Shown: positions 49,352 through 60,561, counted from the first letter of the stretch. The stretch is 64,000 nt of DNA from Robertmurraya korlensis (GCF_023715225.1 NZ_JAMBNS010000002.1:186001-250000); one strand, 5' to 3'. The notes: generated by a model from the sequence alone, not told the origin. A program made the numbers and translations.

Positions 49352-50131
49352 TTAGTTTGATTTTAATTTACTTAGTTCAACTAAAAACTTATCGTTTAGT
49401 ACTTTAATATATGTTCCTTTCATACCTAACGAACGTGATTCAATTACACCAGCACTTTCTAGTTTTCTAAGTGCATTTACAATCACTGATCTTGTAATTC
49501 CTACACGATCAGCAATCTTTGAAGCAACTAGTAACCCTTCTTTTCCACTAAGCTCTTCAAAAATATGCTCGATTGCTTCTAGCTCACTATAAGATAACGA
49601 GCTAATCGCCATTTGTACAACTGCCTTGCTTCTTGCTTCTTCTTCAATTTCTTCTGCTTTTTCTCTTAAAATCTCCATTCCTACTACTGTAGAGCCATAC
49701 TCTGCCAGAATTAGGTCATCATCATGGAATTGTTCTTGTGTTCTAGCTAGGATTAATGTTCCTAGTCTTTCTCCTCCACCGATGATAGGAACGATCGTCG
49801 TTAAACCGTTTTTAAATAGGTCTTTGTTTTCCACTGGGAAAGCTGTGTACTCACTATTTACATCTAGGTTTGGTGAGGTTTCATTGATGTTAAATAGGTT
49901 GTTTGTGTACTCTTCAGGGAATTGACGGTCTTCAAGCATTTTCTTAATACGCTCGTTTTCAATTTGTTGGTTTACCGCAAAGCCTAATAATTTTCCGCGG
50001 CGACTTACGATAAAAATATTTGCTTCGATGACTTCACTTAGTGTTTCTGACATTTCTTTAAAATTAACCGGTTTTCCTGCTGCCTTTTGAAGTAAGGCAT
50101 TAATCTTTCTTGTTTTTGACAGTAAATCCAT
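49352..50131 (-). CDS. codY: GTP-sensing global transcriptional repressor CodY
   Basis: CodY senses GTP and branched-chain amino acids and represses many stationary-phase, nutrient and motility genes. The 259-residue protein has the N-terminal GAF domain ([19 protein letters not shown]) and a C-terminal winged helix ([36 protein letters not shown], residues about 200-240, in two parts: [20 protein letters not shown] and [16 protein letters not shown]). AGGAGG lies upstream of the ATG. It ends the xerC-hslV-hslU-codY group. Confidence 0.98.
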   Translation of the reverse strand: MDLLSKTRKINALLQKAAGKPVNFKEMSETLSEVIEANIFIVSRRGKLLGFAVNQQIENERIKKMLEDRQFPEEYTNNLFNINETSPNLDVNSEYTAFPVENKDLFKNGLTTIVPIIGGGERLGTLILARTQEQFHDDDLILAEYGSTVVGMEILREKAEEIEEEARSKAVVQMAISSLSYSELEAIEHIFEELSGKEGLLVASKIADRVGITRSVIVNALRKLESAGVIESRSLGMKGTYIKVLNDKFLVELSKLKSN

Positions 50132-50223
50132 TTGTTCTTCCTCCTAATTAGCTAAAACCATTGCAGTAGCACTTACTATGAATTCTGCATATGTATTGAA
50201 CTGTTGTGTGTAACATAATATAC

Positions 50224-50254
50224 GTTTGATTCCCCCATCGAGAGGGAATCAAAC
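50224..50254 (-). other. Hairpin between hslU and codY
   Basis: On the minus strand GTTTGATTCCC and GGGAATCAAAC form a perfect 11-bp stem with a 9-nt loop, about 9 bp after the hslU stop. The downstream GTATATTATG is not a U-run, so it is more likely a processing or partial-attenuation hairpin than a full terminator. Confidence 0.6.
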
Positions 50255-50262
50255 CCCATGTA

Positions 50263-51669
50263 TTACAAAATAAATTGACTTAAGTCTTTATTACGTGAAA
50301 TAGGTCCGAGCTTTTCTTCCACGTATTGTGGTGTGATTGTGATTTTTTCCATTGTGATATCCGGTGCTTCGAAGGACAAGTCCTCTAGAAGCTTTTCTAA
50401 GATGGTATGCAATCTTCTTGCTCCAATGTTATCCGTATTTTGATTCACATCATATGCAACTTCTGCAATCTTACGAATAGCATCGTCAGAAAATTCAATT
50501 TCTATACCTTCAGTCACTAACAATGCTTGATATTGCTTAATTAGGGCATTGTCAGGTTCGATTAGTATTTTATAAAAATCGTCTACCGTTAGCTTTGTTA
50601 GTTCCACTCTAATTGGAAAACGCCCTTGAAGCTCGGGTATTAAATCAGACGGTTTGGCGATATGGAAGGCTCCTGCAGCCATAAATAGAATATGGTCTGT
50701 CTTCACTGATCCATACTTAGTAACGACAGTCGAACCTTCAACAACCGGAAGAATATCTCTTTGTACTCCCTCTCGAGATACATCCGCAGATGATCCTCCT
50801 CCGTTTTTACTAGCAATTTTATCAATTTCATCAATAAAGATGATTCCTGTTTGCTCAGCACGGAACACAGCTTCTGATGTGACTTCATCCATATCAATCA
50901 GCTTTGAGGCTTCCTCATTCGTTAACACCTTTCTAGCATCGCGAACCGAAAGCTTCCGTTTTTTCCGTTTTTTCGGCATTAAGCCACTTAAGGCATCCTG
51001 CATATTCATTCCCATTTGCTCCATGCCTGAACCTTGAAGCATATCAAACATGGATGGTTGCTGCTCTTCCACTTCAACAGAAACCATTTCATTTTCAAGC
51101 TCTCCCTTAGAAAGCTTTTCAGCAACAACCTTCCTTTTTTCAACGATATTCATGTCTTCAGTAGGGGTCGGTTCTTGCTCCTGTGCCCCGCCTCCACCGA
51201 ATAGCATCTCTAAAGGATTTTTATAGCCCGTTGCTTTTTTGGCAGAAGGTACTAACAAATCAACTAGTCGTTTATTTGCGTTATCCTCTGCTCGCTCTTT
51301 CACTTTTTGCATTTTTTCTTCTTTTACAAGCCTAACTGCTGTTTCAACGAGATCTCTTACCATTGATTCAACATCACGACCCACGTAGCCCACTTCCGTA
51401 AACTTCGTAGCTTCAACTTTTACAAACGGAGCTGATACAAGCTTTGCCATACGTCGAGCGATTTCTGTCTTTCCGACACCAGTTGGTCCAATCATTAATA
51501 TATTCTTAGGATTGATTTCATCCCTTAAACTTTCGTCAAGCAAACTACGTCGATAACGATTTCTCAACGCAACCGCTACGGCTTTCTTTGCATCCTTTTG
51601 CCCAATGATATACTGATCCAATCGTTCAACAATCTGACGTGGGGTTAAATTTGTCCCTTTAGTGACCAT
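50263..51669 (-). CDS. hslU: ATPase subunit of the HslUV (ClpYQ) protease
   Basis: HslU unfolds substrates and feeds them into HslV. ATG at 51669 ([15 protein letters not shown]) with AGGAGGG upstream gives 468 residues; the longer frame adds 29 residues overlapping hslV. The Walker [14 protein letters not shown] at 61-68 and Walker [10 protein letters not shown] are present. An I domain lies between them, and the C-terminus (SQFIL) carries the tail that activates HslV. Confidence 0.97.
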   Translation of the reverse strand: MVTKGTNLTPRQIVERLDQYIIGQKDAKKAVAVALRNRYRRSLLDESLRDEINPKNILMIGPTGVGKTEIARRMAKLVSAPFVKVEATKFTEVGYVGRDVESMVRDLVETAVRLVKEEKMQKVKERAEDNANKRLVDLLVPSAKKATGYKNPLEMLFGGGGAQEQEPTPTEDMNIVEKRKVVAEKLSKGELENEMVSVEVEEQQPSMFDMLQGSGMEQMGMNMQDALSGLMPKKRKKRKLSVRDARKVLTNEEASKLIDMDEVTSEAVFRAEQTGIIFIDEIDKIASKNGGGSSADVSREGVQRDILPVVEGSTVVTKYGSVKTDHILFMAAGAFHIAKPSDLIPELQGRFPIRVELTKLTVDDFYKILIEPDNALIKQYQALLVTEGIEIEFSDDAIRKIAEVAYDVNQNTDNIGARRLHTILEKLLEDLSFEAPDITMEKITITPQYVEEKLGPISRNKDLSQFIL

Positions 51670-51679
51670 TCGATCCCTC

Positions 51680-52222
51680 CTAAAGCTCTTCAACGATAAT
51701 ATTGTGATTTGTATATACGCAAATTTCTGCGGCAATTTCAAGGGAAGCTTTTGCAATTTCCTTTGCCGTTAGATGCTCTCCCGAATACTTCTTTAATGCT
51801 CTTCCCGCAGATAGTGCATAATTACCACCTGATCCAATCGCAAGGATTCCATCATCTGGTTCAATGATTTCTCCCGTACCAGATACCAATAGCATATCCG
51901 TGTCGTTCATAACAATCAGCATCGCTTCAAGACGTCGAAGGACTTTATCGCTTCGCCACTGTTTCGCAAGTTCAACAGATGCTCGTTGCAGATTGCCATT
52001 ATACTCTTCTAATTTACCTTCAAACATTTCAAAAAGAGTAAAGGCGTCCGCAACAGACCCTGCAAATCCTGCTAAAACTCTACCGTTAAATAATTTTCTA
52101 ACCTTACGAGCTGTGTGCTTCATTACAACAGCATTGCCAAAGGTTACTTGACCATCTCCAGACATGGCACATTGACCATTATGACGAACAGCAAAAATAG
52201 TTGTTGCATGAAATTGCGTCAT
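51680..52222 (-). CDS. hslV: Peptidase subunit of the HslUV (ClpYQ) protease
   Basis: HslV is the double-ring peptidase with an N-terminal nucleophile. The 180 residues have the GDGQVTFG and [14 protein letters not shown] blocks. The sequence begins [12 protein letters not shown]: after Met removal the nucleophile could be Thr2, while B. subtilis ClpQ has Ser2 at this position; the proteobacterial Thr (TTI) aligns at residues 7-8. It lies 10 bp before hslU and 17 bp after xerC. Confidence 0.96.
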   Translation of the reverse strand: MTQFHATTIFAVRHNGQCAMSGDGQVTFGNAVVMKHTARKVRKLFNGRVLAGFAGSVADAFTLFEMFEGKLEEYNGNLQRASVELAKQWRSDKVLRRLEAMLIVMNDTDMLLVSGTGEIIEPDDGILAIGSGGNYALSAGRALKKYSGEHLTAKEIAKASLEIAAEICVYTNHNIIVEEL

Positions 52223-52239
52223 ATTATTCCTCCTAAAGC

Positions 52240-53142
52240 TTAAGCCCGGGGGTGGTGGGCCATATATGTTTTTCGCAAGTAATCATTTGTAACATGTGAA
52301 TAAATTTGTGTAGAAGACAAAAACGAATGCCCTAATAGCTCTTGTACACTCCTCATATCTGCTCCGTTATTAAGGAGATGTGTCGCAAACGAATGCCTTA
52401 GCTTATGTGGATGAATGGATCCGTTTAAAGATGATTTTTTTATCAGTCGATCGAGTATATGTCTAACTCCATTAGTTGTAAGTGGTTCTCCACGAAAGTT
52501 AACAAATAAGGAATCATGTGAATGCTTTTCTCCAAGAAGTGCTTTTCTGCCATTGTTGATATATGTATCAATTGCTTCTTGAGCAAAGCTACCAAATGGA
52601 ATATATCGATCCTTTTGACCCTTCCCATGAACAAGTACTGTTCCAATGTATAAATCAATATCTTTTAAACGAAGCTGACAACATTCACTAACCCGCATTC
52701 CAGTAGCATATAAAATTTCTAGCAAAGCAAGATCCCTTTGCCCGATAGGAGTATTAGCCTCGCAACTTGAAAATAAAGCTTTAAGCTCTTCTTCATAAAA
52801 AAAATCGGGCAATCTCTTTTCTTGCTTCGGCATAATCACTTGTGCAAAAGGATTATTCTGTACAAGATTATCTCTTAATAAAAACCGGTAAAAGCTTCTC
52901 ATACTAGATATTTTTCTCGCAACAGTTTTTCTAGATAAATTCTTTTCAAAAAGCTTCGTTAAATACAGCCTGACATCAGAGTACTCGACATCAGCATAAT
53001 CTGCTAACGATTGCTCCTTCATAAAAAGAGTAAAATCCCTAACATCAACTTGATAATGCTCAATTGTATATTGTGAATAATTTCTTTCTATTTGTAAATA
53101 TTCAAAAAATAACTTTGCTGAAACGTTCACATCTTCTGACAA
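52240..53142 (-). CDS. xerC: Tyrosine recombinase XerC (CodV)
   Basis: XerC/CodV resolves chromosome dimers at dif with a partner recombinase. The 300 residues have an N-terminal SAM-like core-binding domain (about 1-90) and a catalytic domain with TGMRVSEC (Arg), [14 protein letters not shown] (His-x-x-Arg), [16 protein letters not shown] (His and nucleophile Tyr281). The start is TTG at 53142 with GAGGTG upstream. It opens the hslVU-codY group. Confidence 0.95.
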   Translation of the reverse strand: MSEDVNVSAKLFFEYLQIERNYSQYTIEHYQVDVRDFTLFMKEQSLADYADVEYSDVRLYLTKLFEKNLSRKTVARKISSMRSFYRFLLRDNLVQNNPFAQVIMPKQEKRLPDFFYEEELKALFSSCEANTPIGQRDLALLEILYATGMRVSECCQLRLKDIDLYIGTVLVHGKGQKDRYIPFGSFAQEAIDTYINNGRKALLGEKHSHDSLFVNFRGEPLTTNGVRHILDRLIKKSSLNGSIHPHKLRHSFATHLLNNGADMRSVQELLGHSFLSSTQIYSHVTNDYLRKTYMAHHPRA

Positions 53143-53203
53143 TATTCGTCACCTCACAAAGGCTCCTAAATCGTATCACACTTCACATACCCTTGCAAGC
53201 AAT

Positions 53204-54511
53204 TTACAAATTTTTCACAAAGTTCTGAATTGTTTCTAAAGCCCGATTTGCATGGTACTCTGCTCTTTCCTTTTTCCCTCTGATTTTAGTCGGCAACTCA
53301 GGGAACAAGCCAAAGTTCGCATTCATCGGCTGAAAATTCTTTGCGCTTGCACTTGTAATGTATCTTGCCATACTTCCGACAGCAGTTTCTCCTGGGAACA
53401 CCACAAGTTCTTCACCTTGCACCAGTCTGGCTGCATTAAGTCCAGCAACTAATCCACTTGCTGCAGACTCTACATAGCCCTCTACTCCTGTCATTTGACC
53501 AGCAAAGAATAAATCCTTACGATCTTTGAATTGATACGTAGGCTCAAGCACTTTAGGCGAATTTATAAATGTATTTCTGTGCATGACACCATACCTTACG
53601 ATTTCGGCATTTTCTAGTCCAGGGATTAATTGAAGAACTTCCTTTTGTGGTCCCCACTTTAAATGTGTCTGAAATCCAACAATATTGTAAAGTGTTCCTG
53701 CCGCATCATCCTGTCTAAGCTGAACAACAGCAAACGGACGCTTACCTGTTTTTGGATCCTCAAGGCCAACCGGCTTCATCGGACCAAATAGCATCGTTTT
53801 CTTTCCTCGACTTGCCATGACCTCAATTGGCATACAACCTTCAAAGAAAATTTCCTTTTCAAATTCTTTCAAAGGAACTGTTTCTGCCGATACAAGTGCA
53901 TCGTAAAAACGATCAAACTCCTCTTCGGTCATCGGACAATTTAGATAAGCTGCCTCCCCTTTATCGTAACGGGATTTTAAATACACCTTATCCATATCAA
54001 TGCTTTCTTTTTCAATGATTGGTGCTGCAGCGTCATAGAAGTATAAATATTCTTCACCCGTTAATTCTTGCAGTTTAGCTGAAAGCGCAGGACTTGTTAA
54101 AGGTCCAGTCGCTATGACAGTAGGTCCTTCTGGGATTTCTGTTATCTCCTCATTGATGACTGTTACATTCGGATGATTTTTTACTTTATCTGTTACATGT
54201 GCAGCAAACTCATGACGATCCACGGCAAGCGCTCCTCCTGCTGGAACTGCACAAGCATCCGCAGAAGCGATAATAACAGAATCTAACTTTCTCATTTCTT
54301 CCTTCAGGACTCCGACTGCATTTGTTAAATTGTTAGCTCGAAGGGAGTTACTACAAACTAACTCAGCAAACTTATCTGTATGATGTGCTGGAGTTTGCTT
54401 CACTGGTCTCATTTCGTACAAGCGAACTTTAATCCCTCTTTTTGCAAGTTGCCAAGCTGCTTCACTTCCAGCTAAGCCTGCTCCTATAACATTCACTGTT
54501 GCATCTATCAT
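53204..54511 (-). CDS. trmFO: Methylenetetrahydrofolate-tRNA-(uracil-5-)-methyltransferase TrmFO
   Basis: TrmFO (Gid) makes m5U54 in tRNA using folate and FAD. ATG at 54511 ([15 protein letters not shown]) with GGAGG upstream gives 435 residues, the B. subtilis length; a longer frame would add 35 unsupported residues. The Rossmann motif [12 protein letters not shown] is at the N-terminus, with the [12 protein letters not shown] block typical of the family. It follows the topA terminator. Confidence 0.97.
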   Translation of the reverse strand: MIDATVNVIGAGLAGSEAAWQLAKRGIKVRLYEMRPVKQTPAHHTDKFAELVCSNSLRANNLTNAVGVLKEEMRKLDSVIIASADACAVPAGGALAVDRHEFAAHVTDKVKNHPNVTVINEEITEIPEGPTVIATGPLTSPALSAKLQELTGEEYLYFYDAAAPIIEKESIDMDKVYLKSRYDKGEAAYLNCPMTEEEFDRFYDALVSAETVPLKEFEKEIFFEGCMPIEVMASRGKKTMLFGPMKPVGLEDPKTGKRPFAVVQLRQDDAAGTLYNIVGFQTHLKWGPQKEVLQLIPGLENAEIVRYGVMHRNTFINSPKVLEPTYQFKDRKDLFFAGQMTGVEGYVESAASGLVAGLNAARLVQGEELVVFPGETAVGSMARYITSASAKNFQPMNANFGLFPELPTKIRGKKERAEYHANRALETIQNFVKNL

Positions 54512-54617
54512 TTTATGAACCTCCAATAGCTCGTATGTATCTTTTTTTGGTATTAGCTTCTCCATATTCCTTCTGCATTTTACACTACGAATGAAAAAGT
54601 ATAAAGTTTCAAGCAAT

Positions 54618-54645
54618 AAAAAGAGTGAGCATAGTGCTCACCCTT
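54618..54645 (-). terminator. Intrinsic terminator overlapping the end of topA
   Basis: On the minus strand AAGGGTGAGCA pairs with TGCTCACTCTT over 11 bp (one G-U) with loop CTA and a short U-rich tail (TTTATTG). The stem touches the topA stop codon, so it should reduce read-through into trmFO. Confidence 0.75.
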
Positions 54646-56719
54646 AGCTTTGTGGCTCTTCCTTGTAGTCACAACTAATGCATTGAACTTGGACACCTTT
54701 TTTAAGCTTCTTCTCAATCAATAGTGATTCACATTTTGGACAATTTCTAGGCAGCGGTTTATCCCATGAGATAAAATCACATTCTGGGAATGTATCACAG
54801 CCATAGAAGATTCGACGCTTTTTACTTTTTCTTTCTATTATATTTCCTGTCTTACAATTTGGGCATTTTACACCAATATCCTTTACAATTGCTTTTGTGT
54901 TACGGCAATCCGGGAAATTGCTGCATGCCATAAACTTTCCATAGCGACCCATTTTATAGACCATCTCATGGCCGCACTGCTCACAATCCTCACCAGCAGG
55001 CTCATCTTTAATTTCTACCTGCTCCATTTCTTTTTCGGCCTTTTCTAAATGCTTTTCAAACCCTCGATAAAACTCATCGATAATTCGTACCCATTTTGTT
55101 TTTCCTTCTTCAACATTATCTAAGTCTTGTTCCATTTTTGCGGTAAACTCGACATCTAAGATATCTGGGAAGAATTCTACCATGAGTTCATGTACGATCT
55201 CTCCAAGTTCGGTTGGAATGAATCGTTTATTATCAAGAGTAACATATCCACGTTTTTGAATGGTATCTAATGTTGGAGCAAATGTCGATGGTCGGCCAAT
55301 TCCAAGTTCCTCCAACGTCTTAACTAATCTAGCTTCCGTATATCTTGGAGGTGGTTGGGTAAAGTGTTGTTTCGGTTCTATATCCTTTTTGAGGACCGTA
55401 TCGCCTTCCTTTAAATCAGGAAGCATTTTGTTCTTGTCCTCTGTTTGATCATCTGTCCCTTCGACGTACACCTTCATGAAACCTGGAAACTTAACCTTTG
55501 ATCCGGTCGCTCTAAAGATTACCTCTCCATTTTTCAAATCCACACTCATCGTGTCCATGACAGCCGGTGCCATTTGGCTAGATACGAAACGCTCCCAAAT
55601 TAACTTATAAAGCCTCAATTGATCCCGTGACAGGAATTCTTTCATACTTGCAGGATCACGTAGAGTACTCGTAGGTCTGATTGCTTCATGAGCATCTTGG
55701 GTGTTTGCCCCTTTTTTATCTTTACGCTTTTCTTCAGGTAAAAAGTTGGCGCCGTATGTGGACTCAATATACTGACTTGCTTCTGATTGTGCTACCTCTG
55801 AAATTCTAGTTGAATCTGTTCTCATGTATGTAATTAACCCGACAGTGCCTTCTTTTCCTAAATTGATCCCTTCATACAACTGTTGGGCTAACATCATCGT
55901 CTTTTTAGCTCGGAAGTTTAATTTTCTCGCAGCCTCTTGCTGAAGAGAAGACGTTGTGAACGGAACCGCTGGATTTCTTTTGCGTTCTTTTTTGGTCACA
56001 GAGGTTACTTCAAACTTATTCCCTTTCATTTTTGCTAAGATCGCCTTTACCTCTTCTTCTGACTTTAGCTCCATTCGCTGATTTTCTACACCATAGAAGT
56101 CAGCTTCAAATGCTGTTGTCCCCTTCAAAAATTCGCCTTCAATCGTCCAGTATTCTTCAGGAATGAACTCTTTAATTTCGTTTTCTCGATCAATAATTAA
56201 ACGTACAGCTACCGATTGAACTCGACCTGCACTAAGCCCTTTTTTCACCTTTTTCCAAAACAAAGGACTAATATTGTAGCCAACCAAACGGTCTAAAATT
56301 CTACGTGCTTGCTGAGCGTCTACTAAATCCATGTTAATCGGTCTAGGATGCTTAAAAGACTCTTTAATCGCATCTTTCGTAATTTCATTAAAAACTACAC
56401 GGCAATCGGAATGGATATCCACATCTAGCGTATGAGCTAAATGCCAAGCGATCGCTTCCCCTTCACGATCCGGGTCAGCCGCTAGATATATTTTCTTTGC
56501 TTTTTTTGCTGCTGTTTTTAATTCCTTTAGAACGGGGCCTTTTCCACGTATAGTAATATACTTTGGTTCGAACTCATGTTCAACGTCCACTCCCATCTGA
56601 CTTTTGGGAAGATCGCGAACATGCCCCATCGACGCCTTAACTTTATATTTTTTTCCTAAGTATCTTTCGATCGTCTTCGCCTTTGCTGGTGACTCAACGA
56701 TTACTAAAAACTCCGACAT
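54644..56719 (-). CDS. topA: DNA topoisomerase I (type IA)
   Basis: TopA relaxes negative supercoils. ATG at 56719 gives 691 residues with GAGGAGG upstream; the preceding codon is TTG. The Toprim domain has [15 protein letters not shown] (residues 81-95). The catalytic Tyr298 lies in [14 protein letters not shown]. Three C-terminal Cys4 zinc fingers follow (CEQCG...CSNFPDC, CPNCKTG...CDTFPEC, CPKCESL...CISC). It has a likely promoter at 56789-56817 and its own terminator. Confidence 0.98.
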   Translation of the reverse strand: MSEFLVIVESPAKAKTIERYLGKKYKVKASMGHVRDLPKSQMGVDVEHEFEPKYITIRGKGPVLKELKTAAKKAKKIYLAADPDREGEAIAWHLAHTLDVDIHSDCRVVFNEITKDAIKESFKHPRPINMDLVDAQQARRILDRLVGYNISPLFWKKVKKGLSAGRVQSVAVRLIIDRENEIKEFIPEEYWTIEGEFLKGTTAFEADFYGVENQRMELKSEEEVKAILAKMKGNKFEVTSVTKKERKRNPAVPFTTSSLQQEAARKLNFRAKKTMMLAQQLYEGINLGKEGTVGLITYMRTDSTRISEVAQSEASQYIESTYGANFLPEEKRKDKKGANTQDAHEAIRPTSTLRDPASMKEFLSRDQLRLYKLIWERFVSSQMAPAVMDTMSVDLKNGEVIFRATGSKVKFPGFMKVYVEGTDDQTEDKNKMLPDLKEGDTVLKKDIEPKQHFTQPPPRYTEARLVKTLEELGIGRPSTFAPTLDTIQKRGYVTLDNKRFIPTELGEIVHELMVEFFPDILDVEFTAKMEQDLDNVEEGKTKWVRIIDEFYRGFEKHLEKAEKEMEQVEIKDEPAGEDCEQCGHEMVYKMGRYGKFMACSNFPDCRNTKAIVKDIGVKCPNCKTGNIIERKSKKRRIFYGCDTFPECDFISWDKPLPRNCPKCESLLIEKKLKKGVQVQCISCDYKEEPQS

Positions 56720-56788
56720 CAATTGTCCTCCTCAAGAGGGATTATATTAAACATTTGCTTATTGAATGTTTATTGTAAATATTCATTA

Positions 56789-56817
56789 TTATTAAACTAT
56801 TTATTGAAACTTGTCAA
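56789..56817 (-). promoter_or_regulatory. Likely sigma-A promoter of topA
   Basis: On the minus strand TTGACA (56812-56817, perfect -35) is followed after 17 bases by TAATAA (56789-56794), a weak -10 within a TAATAATAATG stretch. It lies about 70 bp upstream of the topA start. Confidence 0.5.
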
Positions 56818-56947
56818 ATATATCGTAAACGGTTTCAGCCTGCTAAATTTAAAATTTGTATCTTTATTTTCGAACTTCTGTTGCAAAATGTATAACAGTT
56901 TAAGCGATATTTCAACCTTTTTCATAAAAATATATAAAAAATTGGTG

Positions 56948-56990
56948 AAAAAGTATGGAAAATCGATGACATTTCTCTTTTCATACCTTT
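56948..56990 (-). terminator. Possible terminator after dprA
   Basis: On the minus strand GTATGAAAA and TTTTCCATAC form a bulged stem with a 15-nt loop, followed by TTTTTC. It lies about 40 bp after the dprA stop. The stem is short and A/T-rich. Confidence 0.4.
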
Positions 56991-57027
56991 TTGTCATCAT
57001 ATGTGATGTTCCAACCAATTACAAACA

Positions 57028-57900
57028 TTATGCATAAAATAATTCATTTAATATGTCTTCATGGCTTCTTACAAGCTTTGCTCCTTGCTGAATAAGGTCA
57101 TTTGTTCCTGTCGAATGCTGACTAAAAATATTTCCTGGCAAAGCAAACACCTCTCGACCTTCATGAACCGCAAAATTTGCGGTGATTAACGAGCCGCTTT
57201 TTCTTTTTGCTTCTATTATAAATGTGCCTTTTGAAACCCCACTAATAATTCTATTTCTCATTGGAAATTGCCACCGTGAAGGAGTCGTATTTGGGGGATA
57301 TTCGGAGATCATTAGATGGTTTTTCATAATATTTAGAGCAAGCTTTTGATTCGTTTGGGGGTAAATATGATAGATACCACCAGCAATGACTGCTATCGTT
57401 TTCCCTCCTAACCGAATGGCTGCTTCATGAGCAAGCGTATCAACACCTAAGGCTAACCCACTTACGATAATAATTCCTTTTTCAATCAACGGTGGAAACA
57501 ACCGATCAATCGCTCTTTTTCCATACTCTGTCGCCTGTCTAGAACCGACGACAGCAAGCTTCGTTTGTTTTCCAAGCAGGGAGGTATCTCCCTTGGCGTA
57601 CAATACCCATGGTGGCTGATACGTTTCCTTTAACAATTCAGGGTAAGCTGAATCAAAGTAAGTAATAATCTCAATATCATTTTGTTGATAATGGCGGATT
57701 TGTTCCAGTAAAACGGGTGAATGAAGATCTTCAAGTAAGGGTTGAATGGTAGAAGAAGGAAGTTCATGGACTTGATAGAGGAAAGTTGGAGAATATAGAT
57801 ATTTCAGCTCGGGATCATGCTTTAATATATGGTAAACCATTTTCCATCCTATGCCACGACAATGTAGCAAATGGCACAATCGTATTGAAAAAGATTCCAA
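57028..57900 (-). CDS. dprA: DNA processing protein DprA (Smf)
   Basis: DprA loads RecA on incoming single-stranded DNA during transformation. The 290-residue protein has an N-terminal helical part and the DprA Rossmann core: VVGSRQATEYGKRAIDRL, ALGVDTLAHEAAIRLGGKTIAV, and FPMRNRIISGVSKGTFIIEA. TTG at 57900 is the start, with AAAGGAGG upstream. A long hairpin separates it from sucD. Confidence 0.95.
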   Translation of the reverse strand: MESFSIRLCHLLHCRGIGWKMVYHILKHDPELKYLYSPTFLYQVHELPSSTIQPLLEDLHSPVLLEQIRHYQQNDIEIITYFDSAYPELLKETYQPPWVLYAKGDTSLLGKQTKLAVVGSRQATEYGKRAIDRLFPPLIEKGIIIVSGLALGVDTLAHEAAIRLGGKTIAVIAGGIYHIYPQTNQKLALNIMKNHLMISEYPPNTTPSRWQFPMRNRIISGVSKGTFIIEAKRKSGSLITANFAVHEGREVFALPGNIFSQHSTGTNDLIQQGAKLVRSHEDILNELFYA

Positions 57901-57941
57901 AATAGATAACCTCCTTTAGAAATAGTATTTTAATAATATCA

Positions 57942-57973
57942 CAAATAGCCCCTCTAAAAAGAGGGACTATTTG
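57942..57973 (-). terminator. Long stem-loop between sucD and dprA
   Basis: A 14-bp stem (CAAATAGTCCCTCT / AGAGGGGCTATTTG, one T-G) with a 4-nt loop lies 6 bp after the sucD stop. The minus-strand tail TGATATTATT is only modestly U-rich. It is probably the sucCD terminator with partial efficiency. Confidence 0.65.
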
Positions 57974-57978
57974 AATTT

Positions 57979-58881
57979 TTAGTGAGTTTTACATTGATCG
58001 TATAGACCTTTTTCTTTTAGTACTTTAATTAATGTTTCGCCCATAACAGAAGGTGTATCAGCGACTTGGATTCCGCATTCATTCATCACACGAATCTTTT
58101 CATCAGCTGTCCCTTTTCCACCTGAAATAATCGCACCAGCATGGCCCATACGCTTTCCTGGAGGTGCAGTACGACCACCGATGAAACCGACTACCGGCTT
58201 AGTCATGTTTGCTTTTACCCACTCTGCTGCTTCTTCTTCAGCCGTTCCACCAATTTCACCGATCATAATTACGGCATATGTTTCTGGGTCTTCATTAAAT
58301 GCTTTTAACACATCGATGAAGTTTGTTCCATTAACGGGATCTCCACCAATACCAACAGCTGTAGATTGGCCAACACCCGCTTGTGATAATTGATGAACTG
58401 CTTCATACGTAAGTGTCCCAGAACGTGATACAACACCAACATGTCCCTTGGTATGAATGTATCCTGGCATAATACCAATCTTACACTCATCAGGAGTAAT
58501 AACACCTGGGCAGTTAGGACCGACTAGGCGAGTCTTTTTCCCTTCCATGTAGCGTTTTACCTTGACCATATCTAAAACTGGAATATGCTCGGTAATACAA
58601 ATGGCTAAATCAAGCTCTGCATCAACTGCTTCTAAAATGGCATCCGCAGCAAATGGAGCAGGCACGTAAATAACGGAAGCATTTGCCCCAGTAGCCTTTA
58701 CAGCATCTGCCACCGTGTTAAATACAGGTACACCTTCTACCTCAGAACCACCTTTACCAGGTGTTACACCAGCAACAATTTGCGTTCCGTATTCCAGCAT
58801 TTGTTTTGTATGGAAAAGGGCTGTCGAACCAGTAATCCCTTGAACTATCACTTTAGTATCTTTATTAATAAATACGCTCAC
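57979..58881 (-). CDS. sucD: Succinyl-CoA synthetase alpha subunit
   Basis: SucD with SucC converts succinyl-CoA to succinate with formation of ATP in the TCA cycle. The 300 residues carry the CoA-binding Rossmann motif ([13 protein letters not shown]) and the phospho-His site [17 protein letters not shown] with His247. It has the usual length and starts 15 bp after sucC. Confidence 0.98.
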   Translation of the reverse strand: MSVFINKDTKVIVQGITGSTALFHTKQMLEYGTQIVAGVTPGKGGSEVEGVPVFNTVADAVKATGANASVIYVPAPFAADAILEAVDAELDLAICITEHIPVLDMVKVKRYMEGKKTRLVGPNCPGVITPDECKIGIMPGYIHTKGHVGVVSRSGTLTYEAVHQLSQAGVGQSTAVGIGGDPVNGTNFIDVLKAFNEDPETYAVIMIGEIGGTAEEEAAEWVKANMTKPVVGFIGGRTAPPGKRMGHAGAIISGGKGTADEKIRVMNECGIQVADTPSVMGETLIKVLKEKGLYDQCKTH

Positions 58882-58896
58882 ATCAATTCCCCTTCC

Positions 58897-60054
58897 TTAT
58901 ACTAATGAAACGATTTTTTGTGCGCCGTCAGCCATAGATTCAGCAGCAATAATGTTGATATCTGATTCAGCAAGAATCTTCTTACCAAGCTCAACATTTG
59001 TTCCTTCCAAACGAACAACTAAAGGTACGTTTAGACCAACCTGCTTAGCAGCTTCTACAACACCAGTAGCAATAACGTCACACTTCATAATTCCGCCAAA
59101 GATATTTACAAAAATACCTTTTACATTTTTATCAGAAAGGATGATTTTAAATGCTTCTGTTACCTTTTCAGCTGTTGCTCCGCCCCCAACATCAAGGAAG
59201 TTTGCAGGATCTCCGCCGTAATGCTTTACAATATCCATTGTAGCCATAGCAAGACCAGCACCATTAACCATGCAACCAATATTTCCATCTAAAGAAATAT
59301 AGCTTAGGTCGTATTTCGATGCCTCAATTTCCTTTGCATCTTCCTCGTCAAGGTCACGATACTCTAATACGTCTTTTTGACGATATAATGCATTTGAATC
59401 AAAGTTTAACTTTGCGTCTAACGCCATTACATTTCCATCACCTGTTACTACAAGCGGGTTAATTTCAGCGATTGAGCAATCTTTTTCAACAAATGCTTGG
59501 TATAAGCCCATCATAAACTTAACTGCTTTATTTACTAATTCTTTTGGAATATTAATATTAAATGCAATACGACGAGCTTGGTAGCCTGTTAAACCAACAA
59601 CTGGGTCAATCACTTCTTTGAAGATTTTCTCAGGTGTTTTTTCTGCTACCTCCTCGATTTCTGTACCACCTTCTTCTGAAGCCATTAATACAACACGTGA
59701 AGTGGCACGGTCTAGTACTAAACCAATATAGTACTCTTTCTTAATGTCACAGCCTTCTTCAATTAAAAGGCGCTTTACTTCTTTCCCTTCAGGACCAGTT
59801 TGGTGAGTGATGAGTGTTTTCCCGAGAATTTCGCTCGCATATGTACGGACTTCATCCAAGTTTTTGGCAACCTTAACCCCACCTGCTTTTCCACGTCCAC
59901 CTGCATGGATTTGGGCTTTTACTACACAAACTTGTGTTCCAAGTTCCTTTGCAGCTTCCACCGCTTCTTCAACTGTAAATGCTACCTTCCCATTTGGAAC
60001 AGCAACCCCGTATTGTCTGAGGATCTCTTTCCCTTGGTACTCATGGATATTCAT
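58897..60054 (-). CDS. sucC: Succinyl-CoA synthetase beta subunit
   Basis: SucC is the nucleotide-binding subunit. The 385 residues begin [17 protein letters not shown] (ATP-grasp domain) and end with the CoA-ligase-type domain; the loop [19 protein letters not shown] is typical. AGAAGGAGG lies 7 bases upstream of the ATG. The promoter region contains a perfect cre match just downstream of the -10, pointing to CcpA control. Confidence 0.98.
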   Translation of the reverse strand: MNIHEYQGKEILRQYGVAVPNGKVAFTVEEAVEAAKELGTQVCVVKAQIHAGGRGKAGGVKVAKNLDEVRTYASEILGKTLITHQTGPEGKEVKRLLIEEGCDIKKEYYIGLVLDRATSRVVLMASEEGGTEIEEVAEKTPEKIFKEVIDPVVGLTGYQARRIAFNINIPKELVNKAVKFMMGLYQAFVEKDCSIAEINPLVVTGDGNVMALDAKLNFDSNALYRQKDVLEYRDLDEEDAKEIEASKYDLSYISLDGNIGCMVNGAGLAMATMDIVKHYGGDPANFLDVGGGATAEKVTEAFKIILSDKNVKGIFVNIFGGIMKCDVIATGVVEAAKQVGLNVPLVVRLEGTNVELGKKILAESDINIIAAESMADGAQKIVSLV

Positions 60055-60175
60055 TTCCCATCCTCCTTCTAATCTTGCTTTTGGCTATTGCAGCAATAAA
60101 GATATTCTACACCTTTTCCTGCAATCCTGCCTGCATTCATTTTTCCCTTTGATCATTTTTTATCTAAAAAAAACA

Positions 60176-60190
60176 AGACTGCGCTTTCAT
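60176..60190 (-). promoter_or_regulatory. Catabolite-responsive element (cre) at the sucCD promoter
   Basis: The minus strand reads ATGAAAGCGCAGTCT, matching the cre consensus WTGNAANCGNWNNCW at every defined position. It begins directly after the -10 hexamer, so CcpA bound here would block the transcription start. sucCD is known to be glucose-repressed in B. subtilis. Confidence 0.8.
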
Positions 60191-60217
60191 TTTATAAAAC
60201 AACGCATACCTTGTCTA
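60191..60217 (-). promoter_or_regulatory. Likely sigma-A promoter of sucCD
   Basis: On the minus strand TAGACA (60212-60217) is followed by TATAAA (60191-60196) with a 15-base spacer; shifting the -35 by one base gives 16. The spacing is a little short. It lies about 135 bp upstream of sucC, next to the cre site. Confidence 0.6.
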
Positions 60218-60273
60218 CTATTTCACACAAAATATTAAATTATTCAGAAATAAAAAAATTAAAGAAGTAGAAT

Positions 60274-60561
60274 TTAAGATTTACTTTTTCCTACTTCTTT
60301 ATCTGTACGATAAACAAATGCAAACACTTCAGCCACTGCTTGATACAGCTCTTCTGGGATGCTGTCATTGATATTCAATTTACTTAGTAACTCAATTAGT
60401 GTTGCGTCTTCTTGAATTGGAATATTATTCTCTTTTGCCTTCTTTAGAATATTATCTGCTACTATTCCTTTTCCTTTTGCAATCACCTTTGGCGAGTCAT
60501 TTTTTGTTGCTTCATAACTTAGGGCAACCGCTTCTTTTCTTTTATGCTTTTCATTTATCAT
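60274..60561 (-). CDS. ylqH: YlqH, stand-alone FlhB C-terminal-domain-like protein
   Basis: The 95-residue protein resembles only the FlhB fragment released after NPTH cleavage: AVALSYEATKNDSPKVIAKGKG aligns with FlhB's post-PTH region, and PEELYQAVAEVFAFVYRTDKE with its end. The NPTH motif itself is missing (no autocleavage expected), as are the membrane helices. It overlaps the ylqG end by 4 bp (ATGA). A role as export-gate or substrate-specificity partner is inference from FlhB. Confidence 0.92.
   Translation of the reverse strand: MINEKHKRKEAVALSYEATKNDSPKVIAKGKGIVADNILKKAKENNIPIQEDATLIELLSKLNINDSIPEELYQAVAEVFAFVYRTDKEVGKSKS

Larger units (their letters stand above)
56720..57027 (-). other. 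A/T-rich gap between dprA and topA
   Basis: This 308-bp stretch holds a dprA terminator candidate (56948-56990), a perfect TTGACA -35 with a -10-like TAATAA for topA, and nothing else convincing. Two overlapping open frames of 73 and 104 codons on opposite strands are low-complexity, rich in A/T codons and without good ribosome sites, so they are not called. Confidence 0.6.

Noticed and set aside
56723-57037. 104-codon plus-strand open frame and a 73-codon minus frame between dprA and topA
   Set aside because: Both are A/T-driven, low-complexity, start without good ribosome sites and overlap each other and the topA promoter/dprA terminator.
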